From contig NC_035448.2 of NCBI RefSeq assembly GCF_002127325.2, positions 123,113,422 to 123,177,421 on the forward strand: a stretch of 64,000 bases of DNA. Reading direction: 5' to 3'. The stretch's first letter is position 1. The number at the start of each line of letters is the position of its first letter. This document shows positions 1-10,153 of this stretch, in pieces. The notes under the pieces were generated by a model. That model had not been told where the DNA came from and did not search any database. It saw only the letters and a list, made by a program, of their open reading frames with translations. Both the position numbers and the translations under genes were made by a program. The DNA is from Helianthus annuus. Lineage: Eukaryota; Streptophyta; Magnoliopsida; Asterales; Asteraceae.

Positions 1-249
1 TTCATCAACCAAGTGCCAACCACTCACCAGGGTACCTCAAGCGGTAACCTAGCTTCAAGGGTAGTAAAAGACCTCTTAAAACTTTACAAGCCCAACGACT
101 TATCTTGCTTCTCCTAACAAATTGTTGAGTACGAGTTTCAAACCCAGATAAAGATGCCATCACGGTACTAAAGACTACCTCCAAATCTTCGCCGGGACTA
201 CAAGAATTGAAAAATGACCCAACTTCGAATGTTGTCTCATGTTCATGCA

Positions 250-595
250 AACCCTTGAAGGGTTTTCACGCATATGGTTCAATGACCTTCCTGGACGAAG
301 CGTTCAGACCTTTGACGATCTTAGCAAAAGTTCCCTATAACAACAGAGGCATGTCAATGACGCCACGGTAATCTTCCAGACCAAACAACGTGATGATGAA
401 AGTCTCAGAGACTTCATCAAAAGTTACAAGAAGGAAGGTTTAACTTACGCCGATGAAAAAATTAGGGTCGCAGGGTTCATGAATGCTAAATTCCAAATAT
501 CTCACAAGAGACTTCAATAAAAGCCTGCCCAAAACCCTTGAAGAAGCACTCAAAAGGGCTAAAGCCCACATTCGAGGAGAATAAGCTGTATATAT
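250..595 (+). pseudogene. Element A gag remnant
   Basis: Plus-strand translation gives short pieces resembling the retrotransposon gag domain seen intact in element G at 56951-58418. One is a RIWFNDLPGRSVQTFDDL-like stretch near 265-320, matching G's RVWFDSLPAGKIKSWVDF. Another is a RDDESLRDFIKSYKKEG-like stretch near 390-440, matching G's RRDHESVEDFITRYNKE. Several stop codons and frameshifts interrupt it and no start is left. Positions 596-1060 appear to hold the degraded end of gag and a linker, including an A-rich stretch near 600-620, and I recognise no domain there. Confidence 0.7.
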
Positions 596-1063
596 CAAAA
601 AATAAATAAATAAATAAAAACCTCTTAACTAGAACTTCCAGTATGGCTCTTTTGACAAACGGTTCAAAGGTTCGGATTCCAGAAGGTCTGAAGGCCGGAA
701 CCCTCCAAGCCGAGAAAAAATCATAAACTTTACAGCCTTAACCAAGACTCTGCACGAGATCTTGGCAACCGAAGAGGTAAAACACAGCTTCCGCCCTCCT
801 CAACCTTTGTAAAAAAAAACAAAAGATTAGAAAAATCAAGCTAGTATTGTGAGTTTCACGAATAGAAAGGTCACCATACCAATGATTGCTTCCAACCCAA
901 AAAGAGGATCGAAAAGGCCGTCAAGTCCGAACTGGCTCACTTGGTTGAAGGGGTCAAGGGCAAGATGGTTGAAAAATAAAAAGTAGGAAGCGAACATGGT
1001 TGACCTTGAAAACAAAGCTTCCCACAAACGCCATCATTTTAAGGCATTGGAACGTCAATATGT

Positions 1064-1490
1064 TTGCTTCCCACCATCAGAAGGAAAGTTTCTTTCAAAC
1101 CCTCTGGTGATGGAATCCAACATAGGAACCATCAAGACACAAAGGCTTACATTGACACCGGTGCAACCACCAAAATCATGTTTGAGAAATGCTTTAACCC
1201 TCTCAGCGACAATGAACGTTCAAAGCTTCAACAGTCTGAATCCTCCATCGAAGGTGTCGCAGACATACCTATTAAGCCTTCAGGCCAAATAACCCATAAT
1301 GTTTGTCCAACAAGAGAACAAAGGGACGAACCAAACAACTCATTTTTGCAGTGATCAATATCCCTTCCAACTACGATATCATCATAGGAAAGGCAGGGCA
1401 AAGTGTGTTCGGAATGGCAGTTTCAGTTGGTCAAGGTACTGTGATGTTTCCCACTGAAAAGGAGATAGAAACCCTTCAACCTACCTAAGA
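1064..1490 (+). pseudogene. Element A aspartic protease remnant
   Basis: The plus-strand frame contains the retroviral-type aspartic protease active-site motif YIDTGATTKIMF at about 1148-1185. A downstream IPSNYDIIIGKAGQSVFG-like segment in another frame corresponds to the family's ILLGR flap region. It would have processed the Gag-Pol polyprotein. A frameshift near 1300-1350 separates the two halves. The region 1491-1690 up to the reverse transcriptase is a degraded linker. Confidence 0.72.
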
Positions 1491-1690
1491 AGCTTTTGTA
1501 GTTGAAAGGGAAAGCTCAAGAAAGAACGAAGACGATGAACAAGGGTTGGACATAAACCCAAAATATCCTCAACAGGGGATAAGGGTAAACACTAACCTTT
1601 ACAATAAAACCCTCTAATACCTTGAAAAGCTGCTCTTGCACTATGTATTCACTTGATGCCCCGAAGATATGACCGGCATCCCTCGTAGCA

Positions 1691-2815
1691 TTGTTAAAAC
1701 ATGAGTTATGGATCCCATCTGATGATAAGCCCATTATACAAAAGATGGAAAAGCTTGTTCTAGCCGGAATCCTTCGAGAGGTCAAGTATCAATCATGGGT
1801 GGCCAATCCCGTAATGGTTCGAAAACCCGATAAGTCTTGGAGAATGTATATCGATTTTAAAGACTTGAACAAAGCAGGCCCAAAGGATTGCTACTCGCTG
1901 CCCGAGATAGACCTCAAGGATAACTCGCTCACAGGCTTCCCATTCAAGTGTTTTCTTGACGCCTAAAAGGGTTACCATCAGATCCTAAATAAAAAAAAAT
2001 GAAGAAAAAACCACATTCCACACTGATAAAGGTATATCTTGCTATCAAAAAATGCTTTTTGGTTTAAGAAATGCAGGTACCACTTATCAACGTCTGGTTG
2101 ACAAAGCGTTTACCGGACAAATCGGCAAGAACATTAAAGCTTATGTTGACGATTCGGTGATCAAGAGCAAAACAGAATACCAAATGCTCGATGACATACA
2201 AGAAACCTTCCAAAACTCGAGAAAGATCAACATGAAGCTTAATCCAGACAAGTGCTCGTTTCTAGGGCACATCATGGGGAAACAAAGCATAAAAGCCAAC
2301 CCTCAAGGGATGTGCTAACAAGAAAGACTTTCGATGGAAAGCTTACAGCTTTGAAGCGTTTTACCTCAAAAGGAAGCCTTCAACCAAAGGAAGCAACACT
2401 TGGCTTCACTCCCAACCATTTTGGCTCCGGAAATAGGAGGAACAACCTCTATCTACCTTTTGATTGCTGAAAATACCATAATACGGCTCCAATCATTGAA
2501 CGAAACAATGTTCAGATACCCGTCTACTTTTTCGAAACTTCAAAATTAGCAGAAATCAAATATTCTTCTTTGGAAAAACTTGCTCTAGCCCTAGTCCAAA
2601 TGGCTAGAAGGCTTCGAAGGTATCTTCAGGCACACCTAATACAAGTAGTCATTGATCATCCTATCAGAAATGTGCTTGAAAAACCCGAAATATTTGGACG
2701 GCTAGCCAAATGGGCTGTTGAACTAGGTGAACATAAAATCACTTATGCTCCAAGAAAAGCTCTCAAAGCTCAAATCTTGGCTGACTCACCTTGTAAGTCC
2801 CTAAAGAAACCATAA
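1691..2815 (+). pseudogene. Element A reverse transcriptase and RNase H remnant
   Basis: Reverse transcriptase is recognisable from the ILREVKYQSWVANPVMVRKP segment near 1770-1830, the DFKDLNKAGPKDCYSLPEID segment near 1853-1912, the MLFGLRNAGTTYQRLVDKAF segment from 2052, and a YVDDSVIKSK segment carrying the YxDD catalytic motif at about 2142-2172. RNase H follows, with a SSLEKLALALVQMARRLRRY-like stretch near 2562-2625 and WAVELGEHKITYAPRKALKAQ near 2709-2770. Stops at about 1964, 2315 and 2812 and several frameshifts disrupt the frame, so this is an old, dead copy. Its order matches element G at 51812-54585. Confidence 0.85.
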
Positions 2816-3492
2816 TAGAAGTTAATACAACCACCGCCGAACCCTTCAACCCTGATACCTGGAAGCTTTTTACCAACGAGGCTTCTAGTATCGAAGGTTC
2901 AGGGGCTGGTCTAGTTTTAATCAACCCTGTTGGGCTAGAATTTACATATGCTATTCGACTTGAACTTCGTACCACCAATAATGAAGCCGAGTACGAAGCA
3001 TTGATCGCTAGGCTAAAACTAGCCAAAGAAATATGGGGGTCCAAAAGCTTCAAGCCATCACGGACTCCTTACTTGTCTCAAGCAAATGACAGCCACGAAG
3101 AAATACCATGATAAATCAAAGGAACTGATGAACACATTCCAAACATGTACCATCAAACAAGTTCCAAAATCCCAAAACAAGAGAGCTGATGCCTTAACCA
3201 AGCTTACATCTTTCACACTCGCCCATCTCACCAAGAAGGTACTAGTCGAAATATTGAAAACCTCATCAATTCAAGAACTTGAGGTTCAAGATGTGATCAC
3301 TGAAGAAGGGCCAAATTGGATGACTACAATTGAAAAGATTCTCAAAAATGGTGAATTACCCAATGACCAGATAAACGCTGAAAGGGTTCACATCAAATCA
3401 TGGCAGTATATGTTGCAAGGAGAAATTATTTACAAAAAGGTTACCTTGCACCACTACTCCGATATGCTAGCCCAAAACAAAGCCAACATCTG
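2816..3492 (+). pseudogene. Element A second (archaeal-type) RNase H and linker remnant
   Basis: A second RNase H follows the first. Recognisable pieces are LFTNEASSIEGSGAGLVLI near 2868-2925, IRLELRTTNNEAEYEALIA near 2955-3010, and VPKSQNKRADALTKLTS near 3151-3205. They match the aRNH of element G at about 52350-52750. The first catalytic Asp looks replaced: the TDGAS box of G reads TNEAS here. The linker to integrase continues to 3492. A stop and frame changes near 3030-3086 break it. This domain is why A is placed in the Tat clade. Confidence 0.8.
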
Positions 3493-4235
3493 ATCAAGGA
3501 AGTACACGAGGGAATATGCGGAGCTCATTATGGTCCAAGATCTATGAACCTTAAATACTTATGACCCTCTATGCACCAAGATACCACTGAATAATTATGA
3601 ATATGTGAATACTGCCAGATACACGCACCTGTACCCAAAAGTCCTAAACACGATCTCATTCCCAACCCTCAGCTTGGCCACTCCATAAATGGGAAATGGA
3701 TATTGTCGGTCCATTCCCACCGGCCAAAGGAGGAGTGAAATTTTTATTGGTCGCCGTAGATTATTTCACACAGTGGCTAGAAGTCAAGCCGCTAGGAAAA
3801 ATATCGGGCAAACAAGTCATTGACTTTGTATGGAAAAACATCACTTGCCGCTTTGGGCTTCCAAGGGTACTTATCGCAGATAATGGCAAACAGTTTGCCG
3901 AGAAGCCTTTTAGCTCATGGTGCAAAGAGTTCAGAATCACACAAGCGTTTAGCTCAGTGGCCTATCCCCAATCAAACGGCCAGATTGAAAAAACAAACCA
4001 AAACATTATGAAGGGGATACAAACAAGATTGGTAAGACACGATACTCAGTTCTTGAAGAGCTTCCCAAAGACTTGTGGGCAATTCAAACAACCGAAAAAA
4101 CAAGCCACAAGAAAACACTTTATAGCTTGGTATTTGGGTCAGAAGCTTTCATCCCGACAGAAATAGCAGCTACCACACAACGAACACTAAACGTTAACCT
4201 TGAGGCAAAACAGGCTGAAACCATGCTAAACCTGG
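3493..4235 (+). pseudogene. Element A integrase, N-terminal part, cut by element B
   Basis: The HHCC zinc-binding region is visible but broken at 3495-3650 (LIKEVHEGICGAHYGPRS, then CEYCQIHAP). The catalytic core starts at 3696. The three acidic residues lie in MDIVGPF, IADNGKQF and NGQIEKTN. A frameshift near 4035-4070 moves the frame, after which KTLYSLVFGSEAFIPTEIA is readable. The sequence stops at the CCTGG target site (4231-4235) where element B begins. The C-terminal part resumes at 12737. Confidence 0.88.
4231..4235. repeat. Left 5-bp target-site duplication of element B (CCTGG)
   Basis: CCTGG lies directly before the TG of B's left LTR. The same CCTGG follows the CA of the right LTR at 12732-12736. 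Five base pairs is the usual duplication length for LTR retrotransposons. Confidence 0.95.
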
Positions 4236-6813
4236 TGTCACACCCCGAACCGCAGCGGATATGGCACGGGGTACGATACGATTGTTCCATAGCCTTTGAC
4301 AATTATTTAAAGTTTGAATATTTATTATCATCAATGTTAATTTGTCTCACATAACCAAATAATTGTTCCAATGAAACCATACAATATTCAAAATACAAAA
4401 GATAACATAGTCTTGATTTAATTATTCTAAGGCACAATCCTATGTGTCTTCTCAAGTAGCTATCAACCTTGTGTACCTGTTTCATGCGTAAAAGAAATTT
4501 GGGTCAACAATAGTTGTGTGAATAGATCCTTATTTGTTTTTATTTTTAGTTGATTTAATTTAATAAAAATTATTTAACATGCGATATTAAGTGTAATAGG
4601 TGACATAAATCAATTAATCCAATAATCAACCAATCCATATGTAAACAATGTAACATGACATAACAAACCATAAGAAATGAAACAATGATGCGATTCAAGC
4701 CCCGAAAGGCGAAAAGCGATACTATGAAACCATGATGCGATTCAAGCCCCAAAAGGCGAAAAGCGAAACAATGATGCGATTCAAGCCTCGAAAGGCGAAA
4801 AGCGATACTATGCGATTCAAGCCCCGAAAGGCGAAAAGCGATACTATGAAACACTTGACACAAAGCGGTAAACACATATAGGATATGAATGATAACATGT
4901 AATGCACGTATGAAATAGACCATGAGCACATATAACACTTAACTTGGCATGTTATTGAAAAGTATACGAAACATAGAAAATGTGGCACATGAAACACCCC
5001 AAAAAGTTAAAGTGACAAAAAGGGGGAAAATAAGATCTACTCACTTGATTGCGTTGTTAGATATTCCCACACGAGTTCACGATTGGTAGCAAAAAGTGTC
5101 CTACACGATGGCTTATAAGTAGGCAACCCAAAACAAATCGTCTTCGCCAGATAGACGACCTATAATTTCATTATTAAATTTACTATCATTATTTCGCCGT
5201 ATGATACACTGACTCATTGATTGCCCGACGACAGAAGCCTATGATACTTAACTAATTATTATAATGAATTACTAGTAAAATAGTAATCATAAAATAATAC
5301 TATGATCATAAAACATATCTAAAAAGAAAAAGAAAAACTTGAATTATAACACATTAAAATAACATTTTGACCTTGATGATCAGTTTGAGGAGCCAGTTGG
5401 TTTCAAAATAAAGTTTATAAGATTTGTTTAGTGCAATACGATTATAATTACTTCAGTATAAACCACCTTGTGTTTATTTGTTTCAATGACTATCTTGTCA
5501 CAGCACTTAGGATATTAAAGTTCAAGATAATATAATATTTTTTTTAATTGATATCAGCAAAAGTAATGTTGCAAAAGTTGTAAAAAAAATATGAATTTTT
5601 CGTTTTATTTCAAACCATCTAAACTTAATTAATTTTTTTTTTTGTGCTGGAGCTTCAAATATATATATATTTTGTTAGGAGATATATACATGTGAATATT
5701 TTAAAATTACTATGTGGTGGCTCGTGAGGCTCGGGTAACAACAACACTTTACTTCAACTAATAATCACATGTGAATATTTTAGTGTGTTTGAGTCGTCGG
5801 GAAATAACTGATGGTCATATTTGAAATAGTATAATAGATAAGATAGGCTCATAATTCTTACCTCTTAATAGTCGAATAGAACCGAATGAATCAAAGAGCG
5901 AGAGTGATCAGAGTATCAGAGATGGAGGTCTCGGATCCGACGTAAGCTCCTGTGAAGTCCTCGACTTCCGGCGACTGGAAAAGAATTCCGGTGATGTGAT
6001 GTAAGAGACAGAGACTTTGAGAGTGTGAAGGTGTCAAAATAATGATGAAGGCTTCGGTTTTTATAGCCTTCGCTCGTTCCGTATGCGTGTTGTTGTGTGT
6101 GGTGAAAGGTTATATATATGGTTATACGGGAAGGTATCGGGTCATGATTTTTGGCTAAATCCTTGATTGGTAATCAAAAATAGAAAACGCGTATACGGGT
6201 TTCAATCCCGGTAAATCAGCGACATGTAGAAGGAAGTCATGGCTGTTTTTTTGGCAGGTCTTGGGTTGTACAGGTTCTGGTTGATTCATATAGTTATGTG
6301 TTTCGTAAGTTGCCATGTCTAAGGATGATGAACATGGTTTGTGTAATCATCCATGTTCATGATTGAATTTCAAAATGGACAATTATCTTCAATCACGAAA
6401 GTCAGCGAAAACTCAAAAAGGAAACAATGGTTGTCATGTTTTCTGTTTTGGAGGCAAAAATGAAAAGGAAATTCAATTATTATAACAAGCTTACAAAAGT
6501 TAAATGTTAATAAAATCGATAAATGTTAACCTGGTTAAGTTATATTACTTTAAAAAAAAGTAACTAACTTAACAACAAAACTAACTAGGTTAACTAACTT
6601 TTAAAACTTAACGAGACTAACTAGTTTATTTTTATTAAAATAAAAAGAATAAAACTTTTATTTGTAAATTTAATTAATTTAACTAATGAATAATTAAATG
6701 AGCATATTTATAACGAATTAAACGATTAATTATGAAGCTCTCGAGTTTCAAGGGTTAGGGTCCAAAATTCAAAACGGATCGGATTTCGGGAATCCATTTT
6801 GACGGATGTTACA
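4236..6813 (-). repeat. Element B left LTR (3' LTR)
   Basis: It begins TGTCACACCCCGA and ends GATGTTACA on the plus strand, so it reads TGTAACATC...GGGTGTGACA in element orientation. A TATA box lies on the minus strand at about 6058-6065 (CTATAAAAACC in element sense), the likely Pol II start in U3/R. A short tandem array lies at 4690-4848. Small open frames in it repeat identically in the other LTR and have no coding features. Confidence 0.95.
4690..4848. repeat. Tandem array of four 36-47 bp units inside the element B LTR
   Basis: Four units beginning GCGATTCAAGCC start at 4690, 4737, 4776 and 4812. Each holds the core CGAAAGGCGAAAAGCGA with small changes and variable spacers. The same array is at 10608-10766 in the other LTR, with one base different in the first unit. 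Its function is unknown. Short direct repeats in U3 often hold enhancer sites. Confidence 0.9.
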
Positions 6814-6831
6814 GTCTCCCCTACTTTTAGG
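6814..6831 (-). other. Element B polypurine tract
   Basis: Directly inside the left LTR, the minus strand reads CCTAAAAGTAGGGGAGAC before the LTR's TGTAACA. This purine-rich run is where plus-strand DNA synthesis would be primed. It fixes the element's orientation as minus. Confidence 0.85.
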
Positions 6832-7772
6832 AATTTCGTCCCGAAATTAAGAGAAACCCGTAAATGGTACTGTGTTTGCATAAACCCTAGGAGTTTACGA
6901 TAGGATTGAGGTAGGGCTTGGATTCGATCGTGGCGGTAACGTTCCTGGTAGAGGAATCGCTCTTTGTTGCCAGAGGTGTAGAAGTGATAAGCGTCGTAAC
7001 ACGGAGATGGCTTGTATCATGTCAAGATTTAATACTGGGTTGTAATCATGATGTCTAATTGGAACTTGCATCATGACAATGGGGTTTTGAGGCAATCGAG
7101 GCGTCATAATGATAAGATTACATAAGAAAGTACGAAACAAGGTCATTAACCATATTGTTATCCAAACTGAGATTGACTCTACTTACACAGGACTTCTCAT
7201 GATAATCTAACAATGCTTTTGATCCTTTGACAAGACCACTTATATATAGGAAGTACCAGCGGCGTATCCACCATGTCCTTGTCAAATTTTCATTGGCTTT
7301 GTTATCAAGTCATGATTATTTCTATGTGACTCATCCTAAAATCTACCAAACATAACACAATAACCAATGCTTGAGTCTCAAATCCAAAGAAAACAAGACT
7401 AAATGATGACAGTACCTCTATCTTGTGTTATAGGGAAGTGGTCAGCCAATGAAAAAGTGAGGCGTGACCCCCTTTCCCTAAGTTATGAAACGAGGTCCAC
7501 CGTGATGTGATGTATGATGAAATGAAATGACATGAAATTTAGTCGTTGTTAGATGACATGATATGAAATGTAAAGAAAACCAATTGGCGTAACATAATAT
7601 AAATGGAAACGATGGAAATAATATGAAATAGTATTAACTTGAAATGTTAAAACCCAAATTGAAAACAATTGTAACTTGAATAGTCAAAACAAGAAATGTA
7701 ATTGGTAAAAGCTTGGAATGGAATTAAAATAAACAACTAGAGCGAGCCTTGAGTCTTCATGATGGAATAAGG
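6832..7772 (-). other. Element B interior downstream of gag, no pol
   Basis: This is about 940 bp between the gag stop and the PPT, where an autonomous element would hold about 3-4 kb of pol. I find no protease DSGA/DTGA motif, no YxDD, and no integrase motif on either strand. The small open frame at 6895-7146 has no recognisable features. This absence makes the element non-autonomous. Confidence 0.75.
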
Positions 7773-9101
7773 CTAGTTAGGTTGCTCGTTCGCGCCGTTG
7801 TTGTTGACCTCAACTGGGTTGGCGTTGATGTTGTAGGCTCTCCCTCTTGCTGGTGGGGGTGCTGGGTTAGCCTGATTCCCTTGGTTAACTGGGTTTGCTT
7901 GGGCTTGAGCGTTAATGATGTTAACCAGTCTAGGGCATGTGTTTCTTAAATGGGTAGGGTCACCACAATTGAAACAGGCTCTAATATAGGGTACCATGGG
8001 ATATTGTGGTTGTTGATAGGGTTGGATCATGTTTTGGGCAGGAGGTGGAGCTTGGTTTTGAGGGATACGACAAGTGTTGCTCAGATGACCATATCGCCCA
8101 CAATTGGCACACAGTCGGCAAGGTACGGTGGGTTGATGGTGATAGTGGCAGGTGTTGCATTGAGGGTGAGGACCAGTGTAGGGCTTTTTGTTTGGGTGGA
8201 TAGTCGGTGCGACCTGGTTCCACGGCACGGCTGGGATAGGGGGGTTTGTGGTAACCGCATAGTTTCTTCCATTTCCCTTGCGTTTCTTCTTAAAATCAGA
8301 GTGAGAAGACGATTCGGTTTTTGTTTCTTTAACCTCCTTTGGCTTTTCAGCAGGAGCCTTGTCCGATGAACCCTGATCCCCTTTGCGTTTCAGGTCTTTT
8401 GATTGTACTCGATTTTCGGTGAGCTGGCCAGCTAGACGCATGGCCTCCTCGAGAGTAGCCGGTTTACTACCTTCCACCGTGTCCTTGATAACTGCTGGGA
8501 GACCCTTAATGTACTGCTGAATAAGTCGGGTAAGGGGAGTGAATAGATACGGAACCATCTTTGTAAGCTCGTGAAACCGCTTATTGTAAGCCGTGTTCTC
8601 ACCTTCAACCTGTTTCAAAGCCCAGAATTCATCTTCTAAGTTCTTGATTTCGTGTTGGGGGCAAAACTCCTCCTTCATAATCTCCTTGAGCTGCTCCCAG
8701 GTCAAAGCCACAGCAGCTTCCTCACCACGGGTATTTTTCTCGGCATTCCACCAAGTTAATGCATTTCCTAACAAACGACCTGTAGCATATCGAACCTTAC
8801 GATTGTTGGGACATTCGGAGTTCAGAAACGTACTTTCCATTTCTTCGAACCAACGGAGAAGAGTAGTAGCACCACCGGTGCCTTCAAAAGTAGGAGGGTC
8901 ACAAGACTTGAAATGTTTGAATGAGCATTTTGACGAACCAGAACCACCATGGTTCTCTTGGTCACCGGCCCCCTTGAGGGTTTGGTGAACTTGAGCCACG
9001 ATGTTCGGTAGGATAGCAGCCATCTCTTTGGCAAGGTGAGACGCCATGCGACGCCCAGAATTCCCGACACGTTTTCCGTTGAGGTTGCGTTTGGCAGACA
9101 T
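7773..9101 (-). CDS. gag: Element B Gag polyprotein
   Basis: This is an uninterrupted frame of 442 residues from the Met at 9101. The frame is open to 9263, but the first 54 residues there are hydrophobic and unlike Gag, so I chose the internal MSAKRNLNGKR start. The central retrotransposon-gag region has a RWFEEMESTFLN segment, LLGNALTWWNAE, a WEQLKEIMKEEFCPQHE stretch and FHELTKMVPYL. The C-terminal third has two CX2CX4HX4C zinc knuckles, CANCGRYGHLSNTC and CFNCGDPTHLRNTC, which in this family bind RNA. A preceding CNTCHYHHQ cysteine/histidine cluster is typical of chromovirus Gag. The protein ends in a Pro/Asn-rich tail with a GRAYNINAN motif, close to where protease would begin in related elements. 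It is the only intact retroelement gene in the window and would form particles in the cytoplasm. Confidence 0.93.
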   Translation of the reverse strand: MSAKRNLNGKRVGNSGRRMASHLAKEMAAILPNIVAQVHQTLKGAGDQENHGGSGSSKCSFKHFKSCDPPTFEGTGGATTLLRWFEEMESTFLNSECPNNRKVRYATGRLLGNALTWWNAEKNTRGEEAAVALTWEQLKEIMKEEFCPQHEIKNLEDEFWALKQVEGENTAYNKRFHELTKMVPYLFTPLTRLIQQYIKGLPAVIKDTVEGSKPATLEEAMRLAGQLTENRVQSKDLKRKGDQGSSDKAPAEKPKEVKETKTESSSHSDFKKKRKGNGRNYAVTTNPPIPAVPWNQVAPTIHPNKKPYTGPHPQCNTCHYHHQPTVPCRLCANCGRYGHLSNTCRIPQNQAPPPAQNMIQPYQQPQYPMVPYIRACFNCGDPTHLRNTCPRLVNIINAQAQANPVNQGNQANPAPPPARGRAYNINANPVEVNNNGANEQPN

Positions 9102-10138
9102 CTTCAAGGATTGAACGCAATAAGTTTTGAATTTTTGGTATATATACAACTGGACATAAAGTGTGTTCAACATAATGAATAAGAAAGTTATGATACATAG
9201 AGAAATTTGAAGCTTATGATATAAAATAATGTGAAACGTGTCATAAATATAATAAGTAAACATTTTATCATGGGATATTATGAATCATGGAGTCAAATGA
9301 AAGCCAGGATAAGACAATATTTCAAAATGAAATACTAAAAGTTGTAGGGTTGGTATATCTTAGAGTTTCAATATGCCTTCCATGCATCACTTTCGTAATC
9401 ACGTGGGCCCCCATGATTAACAAGTGCTTGCATGGCCCGCATATGTCTACCCTTTGACATACAACTAGTCCAAAAGAAATCATGAATGACAGGATTTGGG
9501 GTGATATGAAACATTGTTGGAGGGCACCCATGACTTAACATGGGTACGTTTGACTTATCAAAGCGTTGTTGGTTTTTGTGACGTTTGTTATGACATGCAT
9601 TGGCCTAATAGGTATTGGTACTCTCATCGATGGTCCCCAGGTAGGCAACAGGTCCTTAAAGGATTTATACGAATGCCAAGCCTAGACAGGACGTCTCAAC
9701 TACCGGTACCTAACCCTTCCAGTTACTACACGTCTGTTACTTAACCAACTTTGACGAGATAAGCAACTTAAATGAAATTCGAAACTTGAAATGAAATATT
9801 TGAAATTCAAAAGAGTATGAAAAATAAATAATGAGATCAACATACTTTAGATATAATAATAATAAGAAGAAAAAAAAATTATTATTTACTTATTATATCG
9901 TATGTATGAATGCGACATGAATAAAAAGAGAAATATACCTAAGATAAACAACATAACACATTGTATCACATAATGCGCCTTTAACACGTAACAAGTTTAA
10001 TAGGTGATCTTGTGCATGTGTACTTTAAATAATTTTAAGCTATGAACAATTAATCAAATAAGCACATAAGTACCTAAAAGAGATACTATAGTCTAAGTTT
10101 AGGGTCTAATAACCTATCTTAATTCCCTATAGTCTCGG
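9102..10138 (-). other. Element B 5' leader (gag upstream region)
   Basis: This is about 1 kb between the PBS and the gag start. It holds only short open frames (for example 9322-9531) with no recognised domain, plus AT-rich tracts near 9830-9900. In LTR retroelements this region usually carries packaging and dimerisation signals, but I cannot identify them by eye. Confidence 0.6.
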
Positions 10139-10150
10139 GCTCTGATACCA
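10139..10150 (-). other. Element B primer-binding site (initiator tRNA-Met)
   Basis: The minus strand reads TGGTATCAGAGC, the standard plant PBS complementary to the 3' end of initiator tRNA-Met. It is separated from the right LTR by three bases (GAT). It marks the right LTR as the 5' LTR. Confidence 0.95.
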
Positions 10151-10153
10151 ATC

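Noticed and set aside
4303..4997. Short minus-strand open frames in the left LTR of element B, repeated at 10221-10915
   Set aside because: They lie within LTR sequence, repeat identically because the LTR repeats, and are driven by the short tandem units. No protein features.
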